Assembly (NCBI RefSeq): GCF_964355755.1
Contig: NC_092678.1
Span: 24,906,365 to 24,966,364, forward strand
DNA from: Antedon mediterranea
Taxonomy: Eukaryota; Echinodermata; Crinoidea; Comatulida; Antedonidae
Length of the DNA stretch: 60,000 bases
Direction: 5' to 3'
The position numbers and the translations under genes are program-made. Below, piece after piece: positions 33,001 to 45,000 of this stretch (its first letter is position 1; each line of letters begins with the position of its first letter). The notes under the pieces are model-generated. The model saw only the letters and a list, made by a program, of their open reading frames with translations. It searched no databases and was not told where the DNA came from.

Positions 33001-36000
33001 ACGTTAATCTTGTCAATTAATTCATTTTGTGCCAATTGGAGGTTGACATTCTCATATTATTTTCTGGACCAGTTTTTCATGTGCAATCCGAATATATGAG
33101 ATAAATAAGCCATAACAAGGCCAAGAATTTAATTCTTTTACTACATATACATGCTTCCCTTTAGTGTTTCAAACTGTATGTCGTGTATTAACTTCAAGAT
33201 CGCTCACATCACTGCAATCTGAAAAGTCTTCATATTCATTATGTGTAAACAGTTCCTGGACAACAGTGGGCATCACTGTCTCAATCCATTTAGGCTCCAT
33301 TTGTTCGTTCCATCCATTGTGTGTACTGTTGTTGACAAAATCATTGACGTCTGCTGATTGCCATTCTTTAGTAATGAAGTGTGCTCTAAGTATATGAAAC
33401 TCAAGGGTCTGCTGACATAGTGGCAGTAATTATATATCTGTAATCTTATTGTGTCTGGAAAACTTTCTGTTGAAGATATCATATCTTGCTTGATTTACAC
33501 TTTTCCCCTTCACTCCATACAATAGTGAAACATACTCTTCAAATTCCTCATACAACTCTTTTGATGGAACATCTGAGACTCCAAGGTTGCAGAATGTGTC
33601 AACAAATTTTGCTTTTGATTCCAGAAGCTTCCAGCAGGTACGTTTTCCTTTCCGAAAGAAAGCGGAGTTATAATCGTTACCTGTGAAAGCATGGAATCCA
33701 ATAAGGGATGATTTCTGCGCTTTTGTTAAATCAATGTCACTCAATTTCAGTACCTTTCGGTATTTCCCAGTGTTTGTATCAATAATTACCCTCTGCCCAA
33801 TATCTATGAAATGAGATAGTGCAATGACTGGAATATCAATGTCTCCAGAATGGGAACGAATTATTGCTACGCCTTGATTGTTATCTGTTAAAGCATGCTT
33901 TGCATGCAGGATGACTTTCGTGTAGGCTTCTTCTTCCGGCTACTATTAAGCTCCGGAACCAATACAACATCTCAGTTAGTAACGTAGATGTATTCTTTGT
34001 ACGATGAAAAGTAGATAACATCATTCCTCATATCTGTTAGAATGCTTTCTTTCTTTGACACTAGTACACAGCGAATAAGCTCAATCAATTTGGTCTTGTT
34101 CTCGCCGTTGGCAAGGAAATTGTTGAAATCACGGGCCAACTTTGATATTATTGAGCTTACAATTACTTTTGGTGCAATACCGCGTATGTTTCTCTCAACA
34201 GACTTAATGCTTTTTGGCAGGTATGCATCGGTAACAATATCAACACGCTTGTATCCTTTAGGGATGCTGTTGAAAACCTTTGCTACAAGATCCTCGTACG
34301 TATCAGGGTAAGATGTAAATGTTCTGATTAATGCCATCAAGTCAACAACATAGGCAATGACAGTAGCCTTTGCTGGCAGTGCCCGACCAGGATCTATAAC
34401 ATCTGTTGAACTTTCGATGAGAATTTCCATTAGGACACTTTTCTGAGTTGTTCGTCTTGTCCCATCTGCATTAGCAAGGCTTAGCGGACAGGGGTAAATG
34501 GATACTCAAAGGCTTTCTTAAAGTCAATTATTCTACCATGCTTTGTTGAGGTGGTAAGAAGCTTTCCTAAAACATCCCGATTAGCTTATATTACTCTTAC
34601 TTTCCCATTTGCCTTGATTTCGAGTTTCTTCCCACTATTCGAAAATAAAGTGAGATGATGTTATGGATCCTGGTCGAGCACTGCGAGAAACAGACGCGGT
34701 ATTGCACCAAAAGTAATTGTAAGCTCAAAAATATCAAAGTTGCCCCGTGATTTTAACAATTTCCTTGCCAACGGCAAAAACAAGACCAGATTGATTGAGC
34801 TTATTCGCTGTGTACTAGTGTCAAAGAAAGAAAGCATTCTAACAGATACGAGGAGTGATGTTATCTACTTTTCATCGTACAAAGAATGCATCTACGTTAC
34901 TAACTGAGATGTTGTATTGGTTCCGGAGCTTAATAGTAGCCAAGAAGAAGCCGACACGAAAGTCATCCTGCATGCAAAGCATGCTTTAACAAATAACAAT
35001 CAAGGCGTAGTAATAATTCGTTCCCATTCTGGAGACTTTGACATTCCAGTCATTTCACTATCTCATTTCATAGGGTGATGGGCAGAGGGTAATTATTGAT
35101 ACAAACACTGGGAAATACCGAAATGTACTGAAATTGAGTGACATTGATTTAACAAAAGCGCAGAAATCATCCCTTATTGGATTCCATGCTTTCACATGTA
35201 ACGAGTATAACTCCGCTTTCGTTCGGAAAGGAAAACGTACCTGCTGGAAGCTTCTGGAATCCAAAGCAAAATGTGTTGACACATTCTGCAACCTTGGAGT
35301 GTCAGATGTTCCATCAAAAGAGTTGTATGAGGAACTTGAAGAGTATGTTTCACCATTGTATGGAGTGAAGGGGAAAAGTGTAAATCAAGCAAGATATGAT
35401 ATCTTCAACAGAAAGTTTTCCAGACACAACAAGATTACAGATATATCATTACTGCCACTATGTCAGCAGACCCTTGAGTTTCATATACTTAGAGCAAACT
35501 TCATTACTAAAGAATGGCAATCAGCCGACGTCAATGATTTTGTCAACAACAGTACACACAATGGATGGAACGAACAAATGGAGCCTAAATGGATTGAGAC
35601 AGTGATGCCCACTGATGTCCAGGAACTGTTTACACATAATGAATATGAAGACTTTTCAGATTGCAGTGATGTGAGCGATCTTGAAGATTAATACACGACA
35701 TACAGACTGAAACACTAAAGGGAAGCATGTATGTAGTAAAAGAATTAAATTCTTGGCCTTGTTATGGCTTATTTATCTCATATTACTCGGATTGCACATG
35801 AAAAACTGGTCAAGAAAATAATATGAGAATGTCAACCTCCAATTGGCACAAAATGAATTAATTGACAGGATTAACGTGATCAGATAGGAGAAATGTCTTG
35901 CATTTTGGGTCAAAGGTCAGTAACGTTATTTCCGGTCATTTTTACAGATAATGTTCTATTAGTTTGAATATAAACATCTATATTCTGGAGAGTTTGACAC

Positions 36001-39000
36001 CAATTACAACTTTCTGTGTCCAGTAGTTACGGAGATATGATATCTGTTAGATATTGGGTCAAAGGTCAATAGAAGTATTTCCGGCCATTTTCTGACAAAA
36101 TGTTCTATTACATCAAATAGGAACATGTACATTCCAAACAATTTGACACCAAAATCAACTCTCTATGACCAGTGGTTGCCAAGATATCATAGTCTACTGT
36201 AACTGGCAGCCATTTTGAAAAAAGCGCCCTCACGCGAAAGTTCTCAGGTTACAGCCCGTTTACCCAATATATTTGGATTCCCCAGAAAAAACTGGTCTAG
36301 AAAAGTTATATGAGAATTTCTACCTCTCCGGGTGGCACCTACCTCATTCATAGCCTAGTCTATAAAGAAAAAAATGTGATGCGTCCGTATATGGACATAA
36401 TGATGTCATACCACTATCATATTTAGGCACATCACACTTTTTTTTTGTCAAACTAGTTTGATAGTGTAGACAGAGCTTTAGAAATAGACTGACCTCTTCA
36501 TCTAGGGAAGCAGACTCTGTACAGCTGTCTAACCTCTGTACCAATGGTGGCCGTTCAGTTTGAGCATATTGACGCAGAAATTCATCGCCTATCTCTCGTA
36601 ACCCTAGGCCAGCAGATTCCATCTCTTGTAGGGGCATTCGTGGCATGACGGTTGCCTCCGATTCTGCAAAACAAGTTTACAACCAATCAAATTTGTCTCA
36701 TGGAATGTAATTTGTGTTGGAAAACATAAACAATTAAATTATTTTAAACTGCTGTAAGTAGGATCCTGCACTGAGTGTAGCACAATAAAGCCAAATCAGT
36801 AGTAAATTCCTACTTGGGTTAATCTAGCATTCTTCCCTTGATGAATAACCAATCATAATAAGTCATTCATTTACACAGAGAATGCCACAGAACATCTCTA
36901 ATAAAGTTATTTGTACAGGTAATATTATAGAGTGATTAGAATATCATAGATCATTACCTTCTTTGGGTTCTTCAGGCTCTACTAATGCATTCAGTATATC
37001 ACAGAGAACCTGCTTAATTGGTCCCTCTAAGGCTGGTGGTGTATAACTCTTTGGTGTAGAGGATTTCACTATCTGTGCAACATTTGGACCATTGTACCGT
37101 GACTCATCATCTTCACCTGTCAAATATGCAAATCAGTGAGGGTATTTTGTTAATGTATACAGTAAAGGTACTTAGAATAAAATATTCAGGAATATAAATA
37201 AGTTTGAAAGGTTAGATTTTTTTATTTCTTTTATTTTGGGCAAATACTGTAAATCCCTAGAAATAAAAATCTATAAAATATAAGTATATAATCAACTTTC
37301 CCCAATACCAGACCCATTTAATAATAATAATAGTGCTTTACAAACAAAAATGATGGGTATGAATAAAACAATTGGTGGACTGTACTTGCCTCTTTTTGGT
37401 GGTGGTGGAAGTGCAATCCTTAAACTGTTCCTGGCACATTCTAAGAACATGGCTTCATTTCTGCAAGCTGCTGGTCCCAAGACTCTCAACACAAAATGTA
37501 ACTCTCTTGATCCTATGCTACCAGCACCAACACCACAAGATGAACTACCAACACCATGGTTAGCAGTGGTTGACACAACCTGAAACAATGGTAAGTAATT
37601 ATTTTGAATTTTCCATTTTTTTAAAATGTTATCACATTTCTTATTCATCATATAAATTATTATAAATATGTAAGTAGGATCCTGCACTGAGTATAGCACA
37701 ATAAAGCCAAATCAGTAGTAAATTCCTACTTGGGTTAATCTAGCATTCTTCCCTTGATGAATAACCAATTAATATAAGTCATTCATTTACACAGAGAATG
37801 CTACAAATGTTATTTAAACTTTACTTTATTATAAGCAATGTTGGGTCCAGCCTTAAACACAAGTATCACAATCAGTGGCGTCACGTAGAGACCGGAGGCC
37901 CCTGGTTTAGGAACTCCAAGTGGCCCTTCAAAGCCGGAAGCCTTGGGCATTTATAGCCTTTTCAACATATTTTAATGCCTGTTTTTTCCTCTATGCACTG
38001 CTCATGGGGCCCCTTAAGCTCTGAGGCCCCTGGCCGTTACGCCTATGATCACAATCAATGACTGCTGGTCATAGAAATAACGTCACTCAATCTAACTTCA
38101 AAACACTAGGGTAAAACATAGTTGATAAATACCTCATCAATAGTATGTTTCAGTACGTTAGGCTCTTCCATTATATGTCTAAGCATCAAGGTGATGAGGG
38201 ATAAAGCACCATTGAATACTGATAGCTGGGTTAGGCTTAGCAACATCTTAGCCCCGCCAAGTTCAGCAAACTGCAAGGCATAGTGGTGTTGTCTGGTGAG
38301 GCGGAGGGACAGTCGTAGAACAGCGTGTAGCGTGTCGGGCTCTACTGGAATACTTATCAATCTAACACAGGTCCTAAAATGGACAATACAAAAATAACTC
38401 CTGGAATTTATTTCTGAAGGTAGGGGAATGAACTGTTAGGAGCTCATTGTACTAAGCCTCGGCATTATGTGGTAGGGTGGCCGGTTTCTTTCCACGCCGC
38501 CTTATCCTCCCCAGTATTTAAACCAGGTACTCTCATTTACAGCTGAGTAGACTGAGAGTTGTCGGGAATTGAACTAGAGTCTCTATGATAATACTACAGC
38601 ACTACAGCAATAACATTGTGTAATGTAATGTTTAGTTTTTGAAATACACACATATTTACTCAATATCCTTCATTAATGTTAAATAACTAGACTGGTTTAT
38701 AAGCATAACAAGTTAACTATTTATCTATTAGTAGATTGACATACCTTAATAGTAGCGTAATTTGATCAGCCACCAGACCGTCTATCATTACAACCTTAGC
38801 TGCCTCAATATCTGTGCTAGCTTTTGATTCAGTGTATTTTGCACCTAAATCAAATAGAAAAACAATTTTCGTTTGTAAAAACAGTAATCAGGGCATCATT
38901 TATAAGGAGCGCCTGCGCGACCGCGCTCCTCCGCGCTCCTCAACAGGCTTCGAGGAGAGCAATTTATCGCGCTCCTTAATTTTCAAAATAGAGCCTAGCT

Positions 39001-42000
39001 TTTGACAGTGTTGATTTTTCTGTCAAGAGGCCTAAAAACACGTGGATTTTTAAAAGTTAAAACCAATCTAGGCCTAGGCTAATAATATATAAGCTAAGTT
39101 ATAAAGCTACAAGCCTAATGGCAGTCCCTCGTTTTTAAGGATCGCGAGCGCGATCGCAATCAACAACCTTCGAAAAGGAGAGCAATTCATCGCGCTCCAT
39201 CTCACAGTGCGATGTACCAACAAAGGGGATTCCCCTGCCTGCGCGCATTCGATTCAAGGGCGAGTTTACTTCATCGCCTCATAGTGCAACCAGTACGGTG
39301 TCATAGAAACACCTCCTTTACAGGAAGATCATGTCCCAACCAATAATTTTTCCCTTTATGTTTTTATGGAACGAGTTAATAAAATATATTTAATTTTAAA
39401 AGGAAACATTAATATAGGAGGGCCTAAATATAATGTTTATTATTTAAAAAAGCTTAGCTGCTGGTTGCTTTAATTATGTCATTTTGAAGATGGATTATTT
39501 CTTCGAAAGTTCTAACCAATTTTGGTCACTCAAATCCTCCTCAAAACACGTGCTGACGTGTGACGTCAGCATCTTCTAGAAGCTCTCTCAGCCCTCCCCT
39601 ATTATTGTGCGTGCGCCCATGTGTGACACATGTAAACACGATCAAATATCTTTCTTAATTATTTTAAAATGACACTTTGTAACTTATTATCAATATTTTA
39701 ATGGCTGTTGCATGTTAGAATTGTATAATTTATGAATTGCAGGTAAATACTTTTCAGGTTTTCTGTCTGATTTCTAGGCCAACAAGCTAGGCTAGAAAAG
39801 CTAGGCTAAAGGCATATAGTTGGCCAGGACAGGATTCTCCAGGCTCCTGAAACCCAATCTACCCAGGCAGGCCATAAAAAAAAAATTGGCTTGAGTTTTT
39901 TTACTGTAGAATAATACGATCCCCACGGAAAATATTGTGTGTGTAAAGGTGGGTGTGGGGGATTTTAGGGGAGAGGTACAGTATACATTTGTTGATATTT
40001 GAGGAGAGCGATTTAAAATTTTTGCAAGGAGAGCGAATTGCTCTCCTCGGTGATTTGAGGAGAGCGATTTGTTGCTCTCCTGGGTTTTGCATACGTGATG
40101 CCCTGAGTAATGTCAGGAGTAAAAGACTTATGATATCGTGTTTCTCGTTCTTGTTACGCATAGAATCCTGCAAAACTGTGTAGACAAATCAAATGAAAAA
40201 GCATGTCGCAATGTCTCTGCATGCCCATAATGAATGAATGCGAACGTTATTGCAAATTCCCTGTTGAATCAGCTTTTTATCTGTCGCAGTGCACTGTCCA
40301 AAAGTGCGTTTCTAATTGTGTAATTTCTAGGCTAATCTAAGTTAATGATACCTTTTAAAAATGCAGATTTCTTTGACTCTTTTGGAGTAGCTTCCTTTTT
40401 ATCTTTTTCTTTTGAAGTTGCTTCTTTTTTGTCGGATTCACTCTTTTCATCTTTTTTGTCTGGTAACGCTAACATAATTGGCCTTCTGTTTCCAGTTTCC
40501 TCATTCACCTAACAGTTATAAGAAAATGATTTAAAATGGATTAATTATTTGAGTTAAGGCTCGCCCAACAGAAGATGTTTACCAACATCTTTCAGGGCCT
40601 TTGCCTTCATTTTCTGAAACATATTTTTATAATTCTGTACAATCCGGTTTCTTGTTTTCCTATGTATTCAGATTTTGTAAATAAATGTTTATTTGAATTA
40701 AAAAAAATTAACATAAATAAAAGCTTTCTAGTTGTGTTGTACTAAAATAATGTATATTGTAAGTAGGATCCTGCACTGAGTGTAGCACAATCAAAACCAA
40801 ATCAGTAGTAAATTCCTACTTGGGTTAATCTAGCATTCTTCCCTTGATGAATAACCAATCAAAATAAGCCATTCATTTACACAGAGAATGCATCTATATA
40901 TAAATTTACGTAAGGGCAAAATTCGGTAAATCGCGCCTTACTTCTAGAATTTTTACTCGATGGTATGTAAAGTTGGTTCGTACTTTCGGTACTGATTTTA
41001 ACCACCTGATGTAACCCTGTTTACTAATTAAATTAAGTTAGATAATTAGTTATTGACGATTAAAACGAATTTAGGTTCAAAGATTTGCCCCAAATAGGGG
41101 TGTTTTCCGATCGTGGTATACACTGTCTAATGGATGTCCATCTTGAAAAATACCCGCCACAAAAATGCGAGGAGGCTTCGCATTTTTCTATCTCCTCCTA
41201 CGATAATTGTTTTTAATAGCTGAAAACCGGTTGAACAGTTCGAGTACAGCATCATAATGTTGAAGACAGGCCGATTTTCTTTAAAAAATACTATTTTGAT
41301 ACATTTAATATACGTTTTTACAAATGTATTGATTTGTGATGAATGGAACATTCCAAATTATTTGGTTTAACCATACAGGTATAGATTTAGATTTATGGGC
41401 CTCCTTGGAGAATAAACATAAATAGTATTGCAATGCTGTACAATACTGTTAAGGTATTAACCACTTTTGATCGCAATTTGAATCGCAAATGTCTTACTGT
41501 GAGTGTTGGTACTGTTAGATGTAATATAAAAATATATACAAATAAACTTTATTACTGTGAGTGTGGGTAGGCCCTACTGTTAGATTATAAACATATAATA
41601 TACAAATAAACATTCCAAATTATTTGGTTTAACCATAGAGGTATAGATTTAGATTTATGGGCCCCCTTGGAGAATAAACATAAATAGTATTGCAATGCTG
41701 TACAATACTGTTAAGGTATTAACCACTTTTGATCGCAATTTGAATCGCAAATTTCTTACTGTGAGTGTTGGTACTGTTAGATGTAATATAAAAATATATA
41801 CAAATAAACTTTATTACTGTGAGTGTGGGTAGGCCCTACTGTTAGATTATAAACATATAATATACAAATAAATAAACGTTATTACTGACAGTTGCTTCTC
41901 AACGTTTGTATTAATTAATAATTTAAAAATATATAAACGTCGTAGTGGTGTATCGTTACATGTACTTTACTATTTCAATCGACTATGACAGTGAGAGTTT

Positions 42001-45000
42001 TAACAAAGTACCGTATTAAATCGTAAATGTTTTACTGTATTTAGTGGTATATTATTTATAGGCCTATAAAACATTAAAAACAATATTTCGTTACTGAGTG
42101 GATAAGAATATATTTTAAAATGTTTCCTCTTTGTACCTATCTTCTTCCCCCATCCCTCAACCCTTAATGTTACATACAAAACACAAATTGGGTTTGTTTA
42201 AATGAGTCCAAATAAAAAAATTTGTTTCTCTCTCGGAAGTAATTCCCAGGGTGCTAATTTTGGTTGACTACATAAATCATTGTGTATATTTATTCGTTTC
42301 TGTAAACGACAATGTATTATAGTCCTGCGGTACGTACATTTGAAATCTCCATTTTTTTCTCGCTGGAAATACTGTGTATTCGAGAACCATCTGTGGGCAC
42401 GACCTAGATGGTACGCGAGCGAAGCGAGCGTGCCATCTAGTTTTTATATAATAAACATTATGTAAGATATAAAGTGTTTATAGTTTAGCTTTTATTTTCA
42501 ACCTGTTATTGGTGTTTTACACTGTTGGTTTGATATAAAGAATAAAGTTTAGAAACAAATCGGATTCTCAGTGTAGAATCTCCACATGACAGTTTTTGCC
42601 CAGTATCGTAGGCAAATGATGATACAGAAGCTTATGTGACATCACATGTGACAAATTAATACAGCTGTTCAAACTCTGGATTCTTCCTTACCTGAACAAA
42701 TCAAAATAACCTAAATTATCAATGCTGTATTTCCATATATGACCAGTATCGTAAGCAAATCCTATGATACAGAATCACATGTTACAGGTGTTCAAACTCT
42801 GGATATTTTCTTACCTGAACAAAGTTGTTGTAATGCACGATATATTTCCTTCTTCCGGCCGCAAAGCGTATACTTGTTTTGCCGCTGTAATAGGCCTCAT
42901 CTATCGTTTTGTTGTTACTGTTGCTATAGTTACACCAACGTCCCATTGTATCATCAAACCACTTCCATGTATGCGATGAAACCTTTTAAAAAAGTGACAT
43001 TAATATCATTAAATGACAAATTATCAATATCATTATGACAAATTATCAATATCATTAAATGACTAATTATCAATATCATTAAATGACAAATTATCAATAT
43101 CAATAAATGACAAATTATTAATATCAATAAATGACAAATTATTAATATCATTAAATGACAAATTATTAATATCATTAAATGACTAATTATCAATATCATT
43201 AAATGACAAATTATCAGTATCATTAAATGACTAATTATCAATATCATTAAATGACTAATTATCAATATCATTAAATGACAAATTATCAATATCATTAAAT
43301 GACAAATTATTAATATCATTAAATGACAAATTATCAATATCATTAAATGACAAATTATCAGTATCATTAAATGACAAATTATCAATATCATTAAATGACA
43401 AATTATCAGTATCATTAAATGACAAATTATTAATATCATTAAATGACTAATTATCAATATCATTAAATGACTAATTATCAATATCATTAAATGACAAATT
43501 ATCAATATCATTAAATGACAAATTATCAATATCATTAAATGACTAATTATCAATATCATTAAATGACAAATTATCAATATCATTAAATGACTAATTATCA
43601 ATATCATTAAATGACAAATTATCAATATCATTAAATGACTAATTATCAATATCATTAAATGACAAATTATCAGTATCATTAAATGACAAATTATCAGTAT
43701 CATTAAATGACTAATTATCAATATCATTAAATGACTAATTATCAATATCATTAAATGACAAATTATCAATATCATTAAATGACAAATTATCAATATCATT
43801 AAATGACAAATTATCAATATCATTAAATGACAAATTATCAATATCATTAAATGACAAATTATCAATATCATTAAATGACTAATTATCAATATCATTAAAT
43901 GACAAATTATCAATATCATTAAATGACTAATTATCAATATCATTAAATGACAAATTATCAGTATCATTAAATGACAAATTATCAGTATCATTAAATGACT
44001 AATTATCAATATCATTAAATGACTAATTATCAATATCATTAAATGACAAATTATCAATATCATTAAATGACAAATTATCAATATCATTAAATGACAAATT
44101 ATCAATATCATTAAATGACTAATTATCAATATCATTAAATGACTAATTATCAATATCATTAAATGACTAATTATCAGTATCATTAAATGACAAATTATCA
44201 ATATCATTAAATGACAAATTATCAGTATCATTAAATGACTAATTATCAATATCATTAAATGACTAATTATCAATATCATTAAATGACAAATTATCAGTAT
44301 CATTAAATGACTAATTATCAATATCATTAAATGACTAATTATCAATATCATTAAATGACTAATTATCAATATCATTAAATGACAAATTATCAATATCATT
44401 AAATGACAAATTATCAATATCATTAAATGACTAATTATCAGTATCATTAAATGACAAATTATCAGTATCATTAAATGACAAATTATCAATATCATTAAAT
44501 GACAAATTATCAGTATCATTAAATGACTAATTATCAGTATCATTAAATGACAAATTATTATCATTATTAATATCATTAAATGAAAAATTTAATCATCTTT
44601 AATGGATGTTTGGGAATAAATTACCTTAAGACTCTGTAACCTCCTTTTTGATGAAATTGATGCTTTTTCAAATAGGTCAATTAGCAACAGCAACGGTGCC
44701 AACCACCTTAAAAAAAAGAGGAAATATGTAGTTACATCTACACACCAACATTATATGGCTACACACCAACATTAGATGGCTACACACCAACATTAGATGG
44801 CTACACACCAACATTAGATGGCTACACACAAACATTAGATGGCTACACACCAACATTAGATGGCTACACACCAACATTAGATGGCTACACACCAACATTA
44901 GATGGCTACACACCAACATTAGATGGCTACACACCAACATTAGATGGCTACACACCAACATTAGATGGCTACACACCAACATTAGATGGCTACACACCAA

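Larger units (their letters stand above)
32515..36363. mobile_element. 3.85 kb palindromic element with two decayed nuclease genes
   Basis: The left arm (32515-34196) and right arm (34684-36363) are near-perfect reverse complements of 1,682 and 1,680 bp around a spacer of about 487 bp (34197-34683). The outer ends read ATAGACTAGGCTATGAATGA and its inverse. About 600 bp of each arm next to the outer end is non-coding and contains two diverged copies of a segment of about 125 bp (TTGACCTTTGACCCAA). The inner parts carry divergently read copies of the same protein gene. It sits in the HUWE1 intron between exons 29 and 30. Its right end abuts a MITE-A that lacks its outer TIR. Confidence 0.9.
29861..38844 (-). 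other. HUWE1: HUWE1 exons 25-32: central helical region
   Basis: Exons: 38745-38844, 38133-38373, 37390-37579, 36958-37116, 36494-36663, 31953-32165, 31325-31553, 29861-30136. Conserved blocks: [74 protein letters not shown] and [19 protein letters not shown]. Exon 27 ends at a GC donor (GCAAGT). The intron between exons 29 and 30 is about 4.3 kb long because it contains the palindromic nuclease element. Confidence 0.92.
40352..42982 (-). other. HUWE1: HUWE1 exons 23-24: WWE domain
   Basis: Exons: 42815-42982 and 40352-40508. The first encodes most of the WWE fold, which binds poly-ADP-ribose-type ligands in this family: [17 protein letters not shown] then [17 protein letters not shown]. Exon 24 completes it ([16 protein letters not shown]) and continues into a Lys/Glu/Ser-rich linker. 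The 2.3 kb intron between them holds a 132-bp element (40759-40891), a 262-bp tandem duplication (41349-41872), two hairpins and a duplicated donor region. Confidence 0.94.

Noticed and set aside
42954-44576. 540-codon minus-strand ORF of HLMILIIC repeats
   Set aside because: A 24-bp array in an intron gives an open frame by divisibility. It is out of frame with the adjoining WWE exon.
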